Below, piece after piece: positions 14,887-26,005 of a DNA stretch of 64,000 nt. The DNA lies in NCBI RefSeq assembly GCF_016744155.1, contig NZ_JADGEW010000008.1:84991-148990 (forward strand). Reading direction: 5' to 3'. The stretch is from Amphritea sp. (lineage in GTDB: Bacteria > Pseudomonadota > Gammaproteobacteria > Pseudomonadales > Balneatricaceae). Below the pieces are notes generated by a model. That model searched no databases, was not told the DNA's origin, and saw nothing but the letters and a program-made list of their open reading frames with translations. Positions within the stretch are counted from its first letter, which is position 1, and every line of letters starts with the position of its first letter. Both the position numbers and the translations under genes were made by a program.

Positions 14887-14917
14887 GAAAATAAAAAGCG
14901 ACTATAACGTCGCTTTT
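14887..14917 (-). terminator. Terminator of the rsx operon
   Basis: AAAAGCGAC (14894-14902) pairs with GTCGCTTTT (14909-14917) around a 6-base loop. On the leftward strand a U-rich tract (TTTTTATTTT) follows. It lies 77 bases after the rsxE stop. Confidence 0.7.
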
Positions 14918-14993
14918 CTACTTTTTCTAGCTAGCGGCAAAGTCGCATTCGAGCCTCTAGAAAACTGTGTGGCAATATCTGATTCGTTGCGTT

Positions 14994-15707
14994 CTATGAA
15001 ATATTCCCTGTTACCCTTACCCGCTTAGACTCTCCGGAACTCACCGACACTTGAGGCCCTTTACGCTTCTCTTCTAAACGTTTGTCTATAATGTTTTTCA
15101 GCGCGATGAGTAGTCCCATGCCGACAAATGCACCCGGTGGCAGGATGGCGAATAGGAAACCGACGTAGTCTTCGACGATAACGATTTTCCAGCTTTCGGC
15201 AGCAGGCCCAAAGAGTAGCTGCATATCGGTGAACAGAGTGCCAAGCCCGAGAATTTCGCGCATACCGCCGAGAATCATCAGAACAGCGGTGAAGCCGATG
15301 CCCATCATTGCGCCATCGAGCAGGGAAGCCCCTACCGGATTTTTGATAGCAAAGGCATCTGCGCGACCCATGATGGCGCAGTTGGTTACGATCAGCGGAA
15401 TAAAAATGCCGAGTATGGTGTAAAGCTCGTAGGTGAAAGCCTGCATCAGCAATTCGATACAAGTTACAAATGAGGCGATGATCATCACAAAGATGGGCAG
15501 GCGAACCGATTCAGGTACAAATTTACGGAACATGGAGATGGTCAGGTTAGAGCCCATCAAAACGATGGTGCTGGCAAGGCCTAGTCCCATTGCGTTAACA
15601 ACTGTGCCGGTAACCGCCAGTAGAGGGCAAAGGCCGAGCAGCTGTACCAGCGCCGGGTTGTTGTCCCAGAGCCCATCCAGGGTGATCTTTCTGTAATCAT
15701 TGGCCAT
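14994..15707 (-). CDS. rsxE: Electron transport complex subunit RsxE/RnfE
   Basis: A 237-residue inner-membrane subunit of the Rsx/Rnf complex with six predicted helices. The family segments are [18 protein letters not shown] (about 16-33) and [15 protein letters not shown] (about 105-119). It is homologous to RsxA and inversely oriented in the membrane. The short Ser/Lys-rich C-terminal tail is not conserved. Its ATG lies one base after the rsxG stop, which indicates translational coupling. The complex moves electrons between NADH, ferredoxin and quinone-like carriers with ion transport, and keeps SoxR reduced in E. coli. Confidence 0.95.
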   Translation of the reverse strand: MANDYRKITLDGLWDNNPALVQLLGLCPLLAVTGTVVNAMGLGLASTIVLMGSNLTISMFRKFVPESVRLPIFVMIIASFVTCIELLMQAFTYELYTILGIFIPLIVTNCAIMGRADAFAIKNPVGASLLDGAMMGIGFTAVLMILGGMREILGLGTLFTDMQLLFGPAAESWKIVIVEDYVGFLFAILPPGAFVGMGLLIALKNIIDKRLEEKRKGPQVSVSSGESKRVRVTGNIS

Positions 15708-15708
15708 C

Positions 15709-16362
15709 TTATTCTGCTCCAGCCGGCTGTTGAATCAGTTTTTCTTTGTTCTCTAACAACGCGGTTTTATGTTCGCGGAAGTAGTGGATTGCGCGACCTG
15801 TTGCGTTAACTATCGCCCGGGGGGTGATAGTTGCACCGGTAAACTGATCGAATCGGCCGCCATCTTTTTTCACTGCCCAGCTGGGGTCTTCATCGCCCTC
15901 ATAGTGCTGCCCATTGAAGTTTAGCACCCACTCTGACTTTTTAAGCTCGACTTTGTCACCCAATCCCGGTGTTTCTTTGTGGGCAAGTACTCGTACTCCA
16001 GCGATGCTTTCATCGGCGTTAATACCGACAATCATCTTTATCTTGCCGGTGTAACCGTCGGGGGCTACTACCGGTAGGATGACGGTCACCACCTTGCCAT
16101 CGCGGCGGGCGAGGAATGCATCAACGGGCTCTTCGCTGGCGGTGAGTGTTGGTGCATTAACGGTATAGGTATCTTCCAGGAGGTTGTTGTCGATACTCTC
16201 TCTGGGGACTATCTCATAGAGCGCTTTAGCGCGAGCCTCTCGCTCATTTGCTAAAATTTTATCTTTGGTAGAAACCTGGGTCAGAGCAATGGCGCCTGAA
16301 GTGATGACGGCAAAAATACTCAGGCCAACGGCACTGTTGCGAATAGCGGTCAACATTTCCAT
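15709..16362 (-). CDS. rsxG: Electron transport complex subunit RsxG/RnfG
   Basis: A 217-residue periplasmically exposed flavoprotein subunit anchored by one N-terminal helix (about residues 9-28). The FMN-anchoring motif is present as TGATITP (about 174-180), where the last Thr is covalently flavinylated in family members. A GLGDKVE segment precedes it. The start codon overlaps the rsxD stop by one base (TAATG). Flavinylation would require ApbE, which is not in the window. Length is normal. Confidence 0.94.
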   Translation of the reverse strand: MEMLTAIRNSAVGLSIFAVITSGAIALTQVSTKDKILANEREARAKALYEIVPRESIDNNLLEDTYTVNAPTLTASEEPVDAFLARRDGKVVTVILPVVAPDGYTGKIKMIVGINADESIAGVRVLAHKETPGLGDKVELKKSEWVLNFNGQHYEGDEDPSWAVKKDGGRFDQFTGATITPRAIVNATGRAIHYFREHKTALLENKEKLIQQPAGAE

Positions 16363-17405
16363 TATTTAGCCCCCCGATTCGGCTTGGCATGGCCATAGCT
16401 ACGAGGTTGAGTGTACTGATCGATAAAGGGTGCGCAGAGGTTCATCAGCAGGACAGCAAAAGCAACGGCGTCGGGGTAGTTGCCCCAGGTACGGATAATA
16501 AAGATTAACAGTCCGATACCTGCGCCAAACCAGAGCTTGCCTTTGTTGCTGGTGGCTGAGGTGACCGGGTCAGTAGCGATAAAGAAGGCCCCCAGCATGG
16601 TCGCACCGACCGTAAGATGGAAAAATGGGTCAGGGAACTGATCAGGTGCTATCAGGAAAAACAGAGTAGATATCAGTGTCAAACTCCCTAGCATCGCAAC
16701 CGGTGTGTGCCAGGTGAATATTTTCCGGTACAGCAGGAATACACCGCCCATGACGTAAGCAGCGCTGACTGCATGCCAAGCGCCGATGCCGTTAGCCAGT
16801 AGTGTGCTTTCTGTCCACATCTCTTCAGTTGTGAAGCCGCCTCTGTGACGCATAATATCAAGAGGGGTGGCCATCGTATGGCCATCTATCGCAGCAGGAA
16901 TCGATGAAAAAATGGCGCTAAGAGTATCGCTTAGCGAGAGTACCGCCCAGCCTTCGCCGGACATCACAAAGGGCGCTGCCCAGCTGGTCATCTGTACGGG
17001 GAACGAAACCAGTAGTAAAGCGTAGGCAACCATAGCTGGGTTAAAGGGGTTACTGCCCATGCCACCGTACATCTGCTTAGCGATGACAATTGCGACAATA
17101 ATGCCGACCGTCATTACCCACCAGGGCGCGAAGGGAGGTAAAGCCAAGCCTAATAATACAGCGGTGACCACCGCACTGTAATCGGTGAGGTAAAAACTGA
17201 CCGGGCGACCGCGTAGCTTTACTACAGCAGCTTCAAGACTTATCGCGAGAAGAGTTCCCCAGATTACCTGAATCAGTGTTCCCCAACCGAAGAAGAAGGT
17301 CATAGCCGCTAAACCGGGCAGGGTCGCTAACAGCACGGTAAGCATCACGTTACCGGTGCTACCGGAACGGTGGGCGTGTGGTGATGTAATTCTGATCAAT
17401 GACAT
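16362..17405 (-). CDS. rsxD: Electron transport complex subunit RsxD/RnfD
   Basis: A 347-residue membrane subunit with about nine to ten helices, related to NqrB. Recognisable segments are SPHAHRSGSTGNVM at the N-terminus, GGMGSNPFNPAMVAYALLL (split over about 114-133), and the DPVTSATSNKGK stretch near 280, the area where the covalently held FMN sits in homologues. It follows rsxC after 67 bases and is coupled to rsxG. Length agrees with E. coli RsxD (352). Confidence 0.95.
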   Translation of the reverse strand: MSLIRITSPHAHRSGSTGNVMLTVLLATLPGLAAMTFFFGWGTLIQVIWGTLLAISLEAAVVKLRGRPVSFYLTDYSAVVTAVLLGLALPPFAPWWVMTVGIIVAIVIAKQMYGGMGSNPFNPAMVAYALLLVSFPVQMTSWAAPFVMSGEGWAVLSLSDTLSAIFSSIPAAIDGHTMATPLDIMRHRGGFTTEEMWTESTLLANGIGAWHAVSAAYVMGGVFLLYRKIFTWHTPVAMLGSLTLISTLFFLIAPDQFPDPFFHLTVGATMLGAFFIATDPVTSATSNKGKLWFGAGIGLLIFIIRTWGNYPDAVAFAVLLMNLCAPFIDQYTQPRSYGHAKPNRGAK

Positions 17406-17472
17406 TCTATTTTCTCAGGTCTAACCGTGTTGTTTGTTGGCAATACTTATTCAGTACAAGACTCAGGCCAGC

Positions 17473-20469
17473 TTATTCAGAAAAGCGTTCCAGAGTGGCA
17501 TTGAGCTTTTCAGCCTGGGCCCTGATTGCCAGAAGCTCTTCTTCGAGTGTTTGCTTGCCATCGTCTTCTGCCTTGGTCAGTGCACGTTCCGCTTTAGTGA
17601 CGGCTGCTCTTGCCAATGCGGCATCAATCTTAAGTTGCTTCAGGTCGATACCTTCCTGGGCAGCAGCTGCGATCAACTCTGCCTCTGCTGTATCGTAGGT
17701 TGTTTTGGCAGTGCCATGACGCAACTTAAGCTGATCTATCTCTGCAATAAGCTCAGAAGCCAGGGCTGATTCTTTTTCATCTTCAGATAGCTCAGCAAGC
17801 TGCTTTTCCGCTTTTTTCAGCTTGGTTCGCATAATTGAAACCTGTTGCTTAAGCGCTTTCATATCCAACGCTTCGCTCTGCATCTGCGTTTCATCTTGCT
17901 TAGCATCTGACTTAGTTGTTATTGCTGTCAGCTCATCTTGTAGTGCTTTGAGTTTATCTTTCAGTTTATTAACGCCGACGGCCATCTTGTCTGCTGCGGG
18001 ACTGCCAGACTCTACGGCTGTTTTCCAGGCGGCTTCACCTTTATCAACTTTAGCCTGCATCGAGGCGATATCTGCTTCCAGTTCAGATGTGTCGATTACC
18101 GGCGCTGCTGTTGCGATAGCAGAGCTTTTTGCTGCGGCCAGTTCATCCTGCAGCGCTGTCAGTTTATCTTTTAGCTTTGTGACACCGGCAGCCATCTTGT
18201 CTGCTGCGGGGCTGCCAGACTCTAGGGCTGTTTTCCAGGCGGCTTCACCTTTATCAACTTTAGCCTGCATGGCAACGATATCGGCTTCCAGTTCGCATGT
18301 GTCGATTACCGGTGCTGCGGTTGCGATAGAGGCGTTTTTAATTGCTGCCAATTCATCCTGCAGCGCTGTCAGTTTATCTTTGAGCTTAGCGACACCGGCA
18401 GCCATTTTATCGGCTGCGGGACTGCCAGACTCTACGGCAGTTTTCCAGGCGGTTTCTGCTTTATCTACTTTGCCCTGCATGGCAACGATATCGGCTTCCA
18501 GTCCTGAGGTGTCCAGGGCTATGGCTGGTGCTGAGTTATCCTTACCAGACTCAGCATTCTCATAGACCTCTGTTGCTTTAGCTGTTCGTTCTTGAAGTGT
18601 CACTACCTGAGCTTTAAGGGCGCTAATGTCACCTTCGCCACTGGCTTCCGCATCGGCCAGTTGTTTTTCGGCCTTTTTCAATTTGGTGCGGGCGATAGCG
18701 GCGTTATTCTTTAGATCTTTCAAGCTGCTAGCTGGAGCCGCTACAGGAGCTTTGGCCGGTGCGTTCTGAGCCTGTTGATAAGCCTGTTCCGCTTTGTCTG
18801 ATTTTTCCTGCAGTTGTATTACTGTAGCTTGAAGGGTGTCGACGCCTTCTTGACCTTTATCCTTGGCGTTTGCCAGTGCTTTTTCTGCTTGTCTTAGCTT
18901 GGTGCGGGCGATCGCTGCGTTGCTTTTCAGCTGTTTTAGATCGGGTTCAGAAGATTCAGCATTGGCCGTTGAGGCGGGTTTCGGGGTCAGTGCTGCATCT
19001 TTCTTAGCGGCTTGTGCGCGGGCTGCATCGGCGGCGCGCTGCTTACGGCGCTCCTCTTTCTCGACTTTCGCGCGCTCAAGGCGTTCAAGGCGGGCTTCGA
19101 AGCGGATTCGTGCGTGATCAGATTTACGCTGCTCGGCATCCTCTTTACGAATTTCAGCTTTGGCAAAGCGATAGTATTGCACCAGCGGAATGTTACTTGG
19201 GCAGATATAGGAGCAAGCACCACACTCAATACAATCAAACAGATTGTGGTTGCGGGCTTTATCGAATTCACGACCTTTGGCAAACCAGTGCAGCTGTTGT
19301 GGCAGCAATTCAGCAGGGCAGACCTGTTCACACATACCGCAGCGAATACAGGCTTGTGCCGGAGGTTGAGGAGGCATCTCCTGAACGCTACCAGCGATAA
19401 CGCAGTTGGTGGTTTTGATCACCGGTATCTGTTCGTCTTCGACCGTGATTCCCATCATCGGCCCACCGACAATAAGACGGTACATCTGTTCACGATCAAC
19501 GTCAGAATGATCTAGCAGATCAGCAAAGCGTGTGCCGATCCTTACTTCGTAGTTTTGTTTGTGTCTGGCGGCTTGTCCGGTCACCGTAACGATTCTGGAA
19601 ATCAGCGGCTCACCATAGGTAACCGCTTTAAATATCGCCGTTGTGGTGCCGATGTTCTGGCAGACAATGCCGACATCCGCCGGAATCTTCCCGCTGGGAA
19701 CTTCAATCCCGGTGAGTAGTTTGATCAACTGTTTCTCGCCACCAGAGGGGTATTTGGTGGGGGTGATTACGATATCAAGGTTGAGCGTGCTGTTGTCTAG
19801 TGCGGCATGCAATGCACGGATCGCCTGAGGTTTATTGTCCTCAATGCCGACCATGATGTGCAGTGGTTTGAGCAGGTGGGCGATGATCTCAATACCGCCC
19901 AGAATCTGCTCAGCTCGCTCCCGCATCAGCATATCGTCGGCAGTGATATAGGGTTCACACTCGGCGGCGTTGATGATCAAAGTGTTGACGATATGATCAT
20001 CACCAAGGTGCAGTTTTACATCGGTAGGGAAGCCTGCGCCGCCCATGCCCGCTACTCCAGCCTGGCGGATAAATTCAATCAGTTCAGGTTTAGGTAGCTG
20101 GGTGTAGTCTTCGAGTCCCTGGTGTTCAATCCATTCATCGTTGCCATCGGCTTCGATAATCAGGCAATCTGCCGGCATACCGGACATATGGGGGACGGGG
20201 TGTGACTCAATTGCGGTCACTACTCCGGAAGTAGAGGCATGGATATTGGCACTAATGCGACCGATCGCTTCGGCTACCAGCTGGCCTTTGAGAACTCGCT
20301 CACCGACTTTAACGACTGGGTCAGCAGGCAGTCCGATATGCTGTTGCAAAGGCAGCACAATTCGTGACGGAACCGGCGCCATAGTGATCGGGGCTCCGGT
20401 TGATTGTTTCTTGTTTTCTGGTGGATGTATGCCGCCATGGAAACTGTGCACTCTTACGGTATTCTTCAT
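17473..20469 (-). CDS. rsxC: Electron transport complex subunit RsxC/RnfC, enlarged
   Basis: A 998-residue version of RsxC (E. coli 740). Residues about 1-440 hold the conserved part: [11 protein letters not shown] at the start, a Gly-rich NADH/FMN-binding [12 protein letters not shown] (about 140-151), and two [4Fe-4S] motifs, [12 protein letters not shown] at 374 and [12 protein letters not shown] at 413. From about 450 to the end the protein is an Ala/Lys/Glu-rich coiled coil. It contains several [20 protein letters not shown] units and three 70-residue tandem repeats starting at Asp653, Asp723 and Asp793. The start overlaps the rsxB stop by four bases. The extension is far longer than usual and is the odd feature. 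Confidence 0.95.
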   Translation of the reverse strand: MKNTVRVHSFHGGIHPPENKKQSTGAPITMAPVPSRIVLPLQQHIGLPADPVVKVGERVLKGQLVAEAIGRISANIHASTSGVVTAIESHPVPHMSGMPADCLIIEADGNDEWIEHQGLEDYTQLPKPELIEFIRQAGVAGMGGAGFPTDVKLHLGDDHIVNTLIINAAECEPYITADDMLMRERAEQILGGIEIIAHLLKPLHIMVGIEDNKPQAIRALHAALDNSTLNLDIVITPTKYPSGGEKQLIKLLTGIEVPSGKIPADVGIVCQNIGTTTAIFKAVTYGEPLISRIVTVTGQAARHKQNYEVRIGTRFADLLDHSDVDREQMYRLIVGGPMMGITVEDEQIPVIKTTNCVIAGSVQEMPPQPPAQACIRCGMCEQVCPAELLPQQLHWFAKGREFDKARNHNLFDCIECGACSYICPSNIPLVQYYRFAKAEIRKEDAEQRKSDHARIRFEARLERLERAKVEKEERRKQRAADAARAQAAKKDAALTPKPASTANAESSEPDLKQLKSNAAIARTKLRQAEKALANAKDKGQEGVDTLQATVIQLQEKSDKAEQAYQQAQNAPAKAPVAAPASSLKDLKNNAAIARTKLKKAEKQLADAEASGEGDISALKAQVVTLQERTAKATEVYENAESGKDNSAPAIALDTSGLEADIVAMQGKVDKAETAWKTAVESGSPAADKMAAGVAKLKDKLTALQDELAAIKNASIATAAPVIDTCELEADIVAMQAKVDKGEAAWKTALESGSPAADKMAAGVTKLKDKLTALQDELAAAKSSAIATAAPVIDTSELEADIASMQAKVDKGEAAWKTAVESGSPAADKMAVGVNKLKDKLKALQDELTAITTKSDAKQDETQMQSEALDMKALKQQVSIMRTKLKKAEKQLAELSEDEKESALASELIAEIDQLKLRHGTAKTTYDTAEAELIAAAAQEGIDLKQLKIDAALARAAVTKAERALTKAEDDGKQTLEEELLAIRAQAEKLNATLERFSE
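17884..18513 (-). repeat. Three 210-bp tandem repeats in rsxC
   Basis: Units begin at 18513, 18303 and 18093 on the minus strand, each 210 bases (70 codons). The protein unit reads D-T-x-x-[40 protein letters not shown]. The last unit is slightly shorter and more diverged. Long blocks are nearly identical at DNA level, which points to recent unequal exchange or slippage. Confidence 0.85.
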
Positions 20470-21065
20470 ACTTCAGCCTCCAATGCGATACCCGGGTGGC
20501 GATCTGTGGCGATCAGCTCAATACCGGGTTTTGGGGCTGGCCACTGCCAGCTGTTGAGAGTGGGCGCAATTGGGAGCATATCAATACAGTCAACAGGGCA
20601 GGGTTCGACGCAGAGGTCGCAACCGGTGCATTCAGATTCAATAACGGTGTGCATCTGCTTAGCGGCACCCAGAATGGCATCCACAGGGCAAGCCTGGATA
20701 CATTTGGTGCAGCCGATACATTCATCTTCACGGATATAGGCGACGGTCTTAATCTGTTCTTCGCCGTGTTCAGCATCTAGCGGAACGACTTCTACATCCA
20801 GTAAGTCTGCCAGGGCTTCAATGGTGCTTTGGCCGCCGGGTGGGCATTTGTTGATCGCTTCGTCGCTATTAACAATCGACTCAGCATAGGGACGACAGCC
20901 GGGGTGTCCACACTGTCCACACTGGGTTTGTGGCAGCAGGGAATCGACCTGATCGACCAGAGGGTTACCTTCAACCTTGAAGCGAATTGAGGAATAACCC
21001 AACAATATGCCGAATACCAAGCCTAGTCCTAATAATACCAGAACGGCAATTAATACAGCGCTCAC
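20466..21065 (-). CDS. rsxB: Electron transport complex subunit RsxB/RnfB
   Basis: A 199-residue ferredoxin-like subunit. An N-terminal membrane anchor (about 4-25) is followed by the Fe-S domain CGQCGHPGC (about 48-56). Two C-terminal [4Fe-4S] motifs follow, [12 protein letters not shown] and [12 protein letters not shown]. It starts with GTG (21065) behind GGAGTTACC. It lies nine bases after rsxA and overlaps rsxC by four bases (ATGA), so the operon is tightly coupled. Length and motif order match the family. Confidence 0.96.
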   Translation of the reverse strand: MSAVLIAVLVLLGLGLVFGILLGYSSIRFKVEGNPLVDQVDSLLPQTQCGQCGHPGCRPYAESIVNSDEAINKCPPGGQSTIEALADLLDVEVVPLDAEHGEEQIKTVAYIREDECIGCTKCIQACPVDAILGAAKQMHTVIESECTGCDLCVEPCPVDCIDMLPIAPTLNSWQWPAPKPGIELIATDRHPGIALEAEV

Positions 21066-21074
21066 GGTAACTCC

Positions 21075-21656
21075 TTAAAACTGAACCAGGCCGGTGAAGC
21101 CAAGAAAGGCGAGTGACATCAGGCCAGCTGTGACCATCCCAATAGCGGACCCTTGAAAGGGCACGGGTACATCGGCAATCGCTATTCTTTCCCGCATGGC
21201 GGAGAACAGAATCAGTGCCAGTGAAAAACCGACAGCCGCACCAAAGCCGTAGACGATGGAATCGACAAAACCGTTCATCTTTTTAATGTTTAGAAGAGCA
21301 ACACCGAGAACTGCACAGTTAGTAGTAATCAGAGGGAGAAATATCCCTAACAGCTTATAGAGGAGGGGGCTGGTTTTGCGCACCACCATCTCAGTAAACT
21401 GAACCACCACTGCAATCACTAAAATAAAAGAGATCGTCTTCAGAAAGGTGATATCCAACGGAGCTAGCAGGTAAGTGTATACAAGGTAGCTGCAGACCGA
21501 TGAGAGTGTCAGTACAAAAGTGGTGGCGAGCGACATCCCCATCGCTGTTTCAAGTTTATTGGATACGCCCATGAAGGGGCAGAGTCCCAGAAACTGAACC
21601 AGTACGAAGTTGTTCACCAAAACGGTGCTGATAATAATTAGCAGATATTCAGTCAT
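21075..21656 (-). CDS. rsxA: Electron transport complex subunit RsxA/RnfA
   Basis: A 193-residue membrane subunit with six helices, same length as E. coli RsxA. It has [18 protein letters not shown] (about 15-32) and [14 protein letters not shown] (about 104-117), the half-channel signatures shared with RsxE. These Cys residues ligate the intramembrane Fe-S cluster in structures of Rnf/NQR complexes. It is the first gene of rsxABCDGE; the promoter should lie in the 217-base gap toward cysN, where I see no clear -35/-10 pair. Confidence 0.96.
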   Translation of the reverse strand: MTEYLLIIISTVLVNNFVLVQFLGLCPFMGVSNKLETAMGMSLATTFVLTLSSVCSYLVYTYLLAPLDITFLKTISFILVIAVVVQFTEMVVRKTSPLLYKLLGIFLPLITTNCAVLGVALLNIKKMNGFVDSIVYGFGAAVGFSLALILFSAMRERIAIADVPVPFQGSAIGMVTAGLMSLAFLGFTGLVQF

Positions 21657-21818
21657 AATGTTGTTACATCATCACCGGCGCTGTCACTACCGGGCTTGCC
21701 TTAAAATTAGAAAGTTCTAAAGTTTAACGATTTTAGAGGCTATCCGGTATAGCTTTCTGCTTAATATGCCCCAATTTTTCGCAACTGCGTAATAAATCGA
21801 GGTCTTTATAACAAAGTT

Positions 21819-21848
21819 AACCGGATCTGACTTGCATCAGACCCGGTT
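21819..21848 (-). terminator. Terminator after cysN
   Basis: AACCGG-x-TCTGA pairs with TCAGA-x-CCGGTT across a 6-base loop, 26 bases after the cysN stop. On the leftward strand it is followed by AACTTTGTT, a modest U-tract. Confidence 0.55.
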
Positions 21849-21873
21849 AGTCTACCGGCAGAGCTGTTCTGGA

Positions 21874-23592
21874 TTAAGCTGCGCCTTGCAGGCGAAGCAG
21901 TTCCAGAATGGCATTAACCTGAGTCGTAACCGGCTGTTCAGAACCGTTTAGGCGAAGATCAGCCTCAGCGCCATCAAGGTCAACAAGCAGTGTTCCTTCT
22001 GGTAACGCACTGTCGGTTGCTTCAGCCAGTACAATCAGCCCGTTTTCGTTCAGCAATGTTGCAACAGCATTCAGCTCGGCTGGCAGGTTGTTGCGATTCA
22101 ATAGCGCCACGGCACGTCCCTGAGTAAACAGTTGGCGTTCAAGAGTGAATAACAGGGTGTCGCGTTGCTGTTCAGAACCACCACGGATAGCCAGGGTAAC
22201 GGCTTTCTGGCCATAGCGACGCTCTCGATCAGCTTTAGTGATGCTGGCGTTACTGGTGATCAGGGAGTCACTTATCTCATTTTCTGAGGCGCTATCGGCC
22301 GCAATCATGCCGGCTGCTACTGTGGAATTAGTCAGGCGGTCAACAATGATAAAAGATCCGGTTGTGTGGTGGGCGCGGTAATCATCGGTGACAACCGGGC
22401 GCTCCAGTGTGATCTCACAGCGGGCGATCTCATTGAGCTTTAATGTCGCAGCGGGGTGTGGCTCCTGAGTGTTTACGTCAACACAGTAGCGGATACTGGT
22501 AATACCGCCAGCGATAGTCTGAGTAGCCAGCTTAATATCGTACTGTCGACCGGGCATGAGTTCCTGCTCAGCCATCCAGACAATCATCGCATCAAAACGA
22601 TTACTCACCTGAACGTTATCGCTACTATGGACCAGCATGTCTCCACGGCTGACATCGATCTCATCTTCCAGTGTCAGCGTAACTGACATTGGCGGAAAGG
22701 CTTCCTGAATCTCACCATCAAAGGTGACAATCGATTTAACCCGGCTAGTTTTGCCTGAAGGTAGTACGGTAACTTCATCGCCAGGACGAACAATACCGGA
22801 ACCCAGAGTGCCGCAGTATCCACGGAAATCCAGATTAGGGCGGTTTACATACTGGACAGGAAAGCGCAGCTCATCAAAGTTCTGATCGTTAGCTATTTCG
22901 GTGGTTTCGAGAAACTCCATCAGTGGAGCCTCTTTATACCAGGGCATGTTATCGCTCAGGTTTACCACGTTGTCGCCGTTCAGTGCTGACATAGGCACGA
23001 ACTGAATATCCTTCAGATCCAGATCAGCGGAGAAATCTATATAGTCCTGCTTGATCTGCTCATAACGCTCTTCGCTGTAGTCCACCAGATCCATCTTGTT
23101 GATAGCAACGATAGTATGTTTGATGCCCAGCAGGGAAACGATAAAGCTGTGACGCTTGGTTTGTACCTGTACACCGTGACGGGCGTCGATCAGGATGATG
23201 GCCATATCACAGGTAGAAGCACCGGTCGCCATGTTGCGGGTGTACTGCTCATGCCCCGGGGTGTCCGCGATAATAAACTTACGCTTTTCGGTAGAGAAGT
23301 AACGGTAAGCAACATCGATAGTGATGCCCTGTTCCCGTTCTGCCTGCAGGCCATCAACCAGTAAGGCGAGGTCCAGCTCTTCGCCGGCATTACCCATCTT
23401 AGCGTTGTCTGCGTGCAGTGCTGCCAATTGATCTTCGTAGATCATTTTGGAGTCATGCAACAGCCGACCGATTAGGGTTGATTTGCCGTCATCTACGCTG
23501 CCGCAGGTGATAAAGCGCAATAGTTCTTTGTTTTCGTGTTGTGCCAGATAAGCTTCGATGTCGCTGGCGATCAGATCTGAGTGATGACTCAT
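21874..23592 (-). CDS. cysN: Sulfate adenylyltransferase GTPase subunit with degenerate APS-kinase tail
   Basis: A 572-residue protein. Residues about 1-455 are CysN: GTPase P-loop GSVDDGKST (31-39), DTPGHEQ (about 110), NKMDL, then two beta-barrel domains. With CysD it makes APS from sulfate and ATP, driven by GTP hydrolysis. E. coli CysN stops at 475; Pseudomonas CysNC continues into an active APS kinase. Here residues about 460-572 align in pattern with the start of APS kinase, but the Walker A is replaced by [10 protein letters not shown] and the domain is about half length. I read it as a dead kinase remnant. It lies 179 bases after cysD, same strand. Confidence 0.93.
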   Translation of the reverse strand: MSHHSDLIASDIEAYLAQHENKELLRFITCGSVDDGKSTLIGRLLHDSKMIYEDQLAALHADNAKMGNAGEELDLALLVDGLQAEREQGITIDVAYRYFSTEKRKFIIADTPGHEQYTRNMATGASTCDMAIILIDARHGVQVQTKRHSFIVSLLGIKHTIVAINKMDLVDYSEERYEQIKQDYIDFSADLDLKDIQFVPMSALNGDNVVNLSDNMPWYKEAPLMEFLETTEIANDQNFDELRFPVQYVNRPNLDFRGYCGTLGSGIVRPGDEVTVLPSGKTSRVKSIVTFDGEIQEAFPPMSVTLTLEDEIDVSRGDMLVHSSDNVQVSNRFDAMIVWMAEQELMPGRQYDIKLATQTIAGGITSIRYCVDVNTQEPHPAATLKLNEIARCEITLERPVVTDDYRAHHTTGSFIIVDRLTNSTVAAGMIAADSASENEISDSLITSNASITKADRERRYGQKAVTLAIRGGSEQQRDTLLFTLERQLFTQGRAVALLNRNNLPAELNAVATLLNENGLIVLAEATDSALPEGTLLVDLDGAEADLRLNGSEQPVTTQVNAILELLRLQGAA

Positions 23593-23771
23593 GATTGTAT
23601 TCCGTATTCTTAAATTCTGTACTTGAAGAGATTATCGTATCGGTAACGGCTAAAGCGCTTGAGTAATGCTAACAAGGCGGAGAATGGTAGGAAGTGCTCA
23701 GTGTACCTATCAATAAATAGGTGAGCATTATCGAACCAGTCTGCAACGCCGTTGCAGCAAACTCAGACGTT

Positions 23772-24689
23772 TTAGAAGTAGCCTTCCATCTTCTTCTGTT
23801 CCATTGATCCAGCGCCATCGTTATCGATGACCCGACCCTGGCGTTCTGAAGTGGTGGTTAACAGCATTTCCTGAATGATCTCAGGCAGTGTTTGAGCTGT
23901 TGAATCCACCGCGCCGGTCAACGGGTAGCAGCCCAGGGTGCGGAAACGTACCATCTTCATCTCTGGTACTTCGCCCTCTTCAAGCGGCAGACGATCATCA
24001 TCAACCATGATATCAACACCATCACGGGTAACGATGGGACGTTTAGCAGCAAAGTAGAGCGGTACAATTGGAATGCTTTCAAGGTAGATATACTGCCAGA
24101 TATCCAGCTCGGTCCAGTTAGACAGCGGGAATACACGGATGCTTTCGCCTTTGTCTATTTTAGTATTAAAGGTATTCCACAGCTCAGGGCGCTGGCTCTT
24201 TGGATCCCAACGGTGATTCTTGTCACGGAATGAGAAGATGCGCTCCTTAGCGCGGGACTTCTCTTCGTCGCGGCGGGCACCGCCAAAGGCTGCATCAAAC
24301 TTGTACTTGTCCAGAGCCTGTTTAAGGCCCTGGGTTTTCATGATGTCGGTATGTTTTTTGGAACCGTGGGTAAAGGGGCTGATATTCATATCAACACCTT
24401 CCTGGTTAGTATGGACAAGCAGCTCCATACCAGCTTCTTTAGCCATCTTGTCACGGAAGCTGATCATTTCTTTGAACTTCCAGGTAGTGTCCACGTGCAT
24501 CAATGGAAACGGAGGCTTGCCTGGGTAAAAGGCTTTACGGGCCAAGTGCAGCATGACTGCAGAGTCTTTACCAACTGAGTAAAGCATGACCGGATTTTCG
24601 AATTCCGATGCTACTTCGCGAATGATATGGATGCTTTCAGCTTCCAGCTGACGCAGGTGGGTCAGTCTGTGTTCCGGCAATTGACTCAT
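23772..24689 (-). CDS. cysD: Sulfate adenylyltransferase subunit 2
   Basis: A 305-residue ATP pyrophosphatase-fold subunit that adenylates sulfate. The PP-motif is [13 protein letters not shown] (about 38-50), followed by [25 protein letters not shown] (about 136-147) and the C-terminal [19 protein letters not shown] ending that contacts CysN. Length matches E. coli CysD (302). It is the first gene of a leftward cysD-cysN pair. The 420 bases upstream (24690-25110) are AT-rich and divergent toward the permease gene; no CysB site could be assigned by eye. Confidence 0.96.
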   Translation of the reverse strand: MSQLPEHRLTHLRQLEAESIHIIREVASEFENPVMLYSVGKDSAVMLHLARKAFYPGKPPFPLMHVDTTWKFKEMISFRDKMAKEAGMELLVHTNQEGVDMNISPFTHGSKKHTDIMKTQGLKQALDKYKFDAAFGGARRDEEKSRAKERIFSFRDKNHRWDPKSQRPELWNTFNTKIDKGESIRVFPLSNWTELDIWQYIYLESIPIVPLYFAAKRPIVTRDGVDIMVDDDRLPLEEGEVPEMKMVRFRTLGCYPLTGAVDSTAQTLPEIIQEMLLTTTSERQGRVIDNDGAGSMEQKKMEGYF

Positions 24690-25110
24690 TTTATTAACTC
24701 TTTCTACCTAATATGACAAAAATTTTCTAGCACGCAACAGGCTTTAAGTCTTTACAGACTGGCAGGCTTAAGGCGCACGGATCCTTATATTGGTCGGTAT
24801 TATCGCAGATTTGTCCTTAAAATCAAAAAGAATATGTTGGAATGTTTTAGTAACTTTTTGGAATAAGAAGAGAATGGTGAAAATCTTCAAGAAAGTGTCT
24901 CGCAACCTAATCGCTAGCTTTACGTATAAATACATACGCATAGGACAGCTGTGGATTCCTTTAGATCAAAAAGTAATTAATAAATTTATAATTATTATTT
25001 TGAGTTATAAGAGAGCTTTCGTTATTATAGCGGATTCTAATTTTGCGGCGCTCCGTCTGAATAGCGGAAGCCATTATATATGACAGCCTTTTAGGCAGCT
25101 GAGAACGTTG
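24690..25110. other. Divergent AT-rich intergenic region
   Basis: This 421-base region separates cysD (left) from the TauE/SafE permease gene (right). It includes AT tracts at 24970-25020 and a TTATAGCGG element at 25025-25035. One open frame on the plus strand has no coding character. It is the obvious place for divergent sulfur-regulated promoters. Confidence 0.4.
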
Positions 25111-25896
25111 ATGGAAATTGCTTACAGCTTTGCCGGCCTGGTGGTTGGTATTATTGTTGGACTAACAGGAATCGGTGGTGGTGCATTAATGACGCCGATT
25201 CTGATTGTTGTCTTTGGTATTCCACCGGTAACGGCGGTAAGTACTGATCTGTTGTATGCGGCCATTACTAAATTTGGTGGAAGTATTACTTACACTCGCA
25301 AAAAGTTAGTCGAGTGGAAGGTAGTTTTATTGTTGCTGGGTGGTAGTATTCCCGGCGCTCTTTTCACTCTGAATTATCTGGAAGGTTTAGGTGGTCTTGA
25401 GAAGATAGAGCACCTGATGAATATTACGCTGGGGGTGTCGTTGGTTTTAACCTCGATAGCGGTTTTCTTTCGGACTAAGATTCGCAACTCGGTTGTTAAA
25501 CTTAAAGGGACTGCCTTTGAAAAGCATGGTCGCCGCTATCGTCCCTACGTAACTTTGTTGATGGGAATTATATTAGGTAGCTTGGTAACGCTGTCTTCAG
25601 TCGGTGCCGGGGCGCTGGGTACAGCACTGCTGATTGTTCTGTATCCGAGAATGAGTATGCAGAGCATAGTGGGTACCGATCTTGTTCATGCGGTGGTTCT
25701 GACCGGTATCGCCGGAGCTGGCCATTATAGTATGGGTAACGTGGATCTCTGGTTGCTTCTGTATCTGGTCATAGGTTCTCTGCCGGGGGTTTTTCTTGGT
25801 AGTCATCTCGGTAGCAAACTGTCGCCACGTGTTATCCAGCCAATTATGGGTACCTTGTTGCTGGCGATCGGTATGCGGTTTGTATTGGCTGGTTAA
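25111..25896 (+). CDS. TauE/SafE (TSUP) family permease
   Basis: A 261-residue membrane protein with about seven to eight helices in two repeats. The TSUP signatures are VGLTGIGGGALMTP (about 16-29) and LSSVGAGALGTALL (about 162-175). The family exports or imports sulfite, sulfonates or related anions. ATG 25111 is preferred; TTG just before it also fits. Its position at the head of cysI-DUF934-cysH and opposite cysDN suggests sulfate or sulfite movement. The gap to cysI is 109 bases, so cotranscription is possible. Confidence 0.85.
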   Translation: MEIAYSFAGLVVGIIVGLTGIGGGALMTPILIVVFGIPPVTAVSTDLLYAAITKFGGSITYTRKKLVEWKVVLLLLGGSIPGALFTLNYLEGLGGLEKIEHLMNITLGVSLVLTSIAVFFRTKIRNSVVKLKGTAFEKHGRRYRPYVTLLMGIILGSLVTLSSVGAGALGTALLIVLYPRMSMQSIVGTDLVHAVVLTGIAGAGHYSMGNVDLWLLLYLVIGSLPGVFLGSHLGSKLSPRVIQPIMGTLLLAIGMRFVLAG

Positions 25897-26005
25897 GCAA
25901 GAATAAGAACGTTTTAAGTACTGATATAAAAGCTTATATCAGGCTATTGAATTTCTGAATTGTAATTTTTAAAGGGTGAGGGTCGGTTAGCCGGCGGTAT
26001 AAACG

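Noticed and set aside
17884..18513. Regular repeats considered as a CRISPR-like array
   Set aside because: Units are 210 bases, contiguous, in frame and translated within rsxC; there are no spacers.
24790..25083. 97-codon open frame in the cysD upstream region
   Set aside because: Lys/Ile-rich composition from AT-rich promoter DNA, no ribosome site and no domain.
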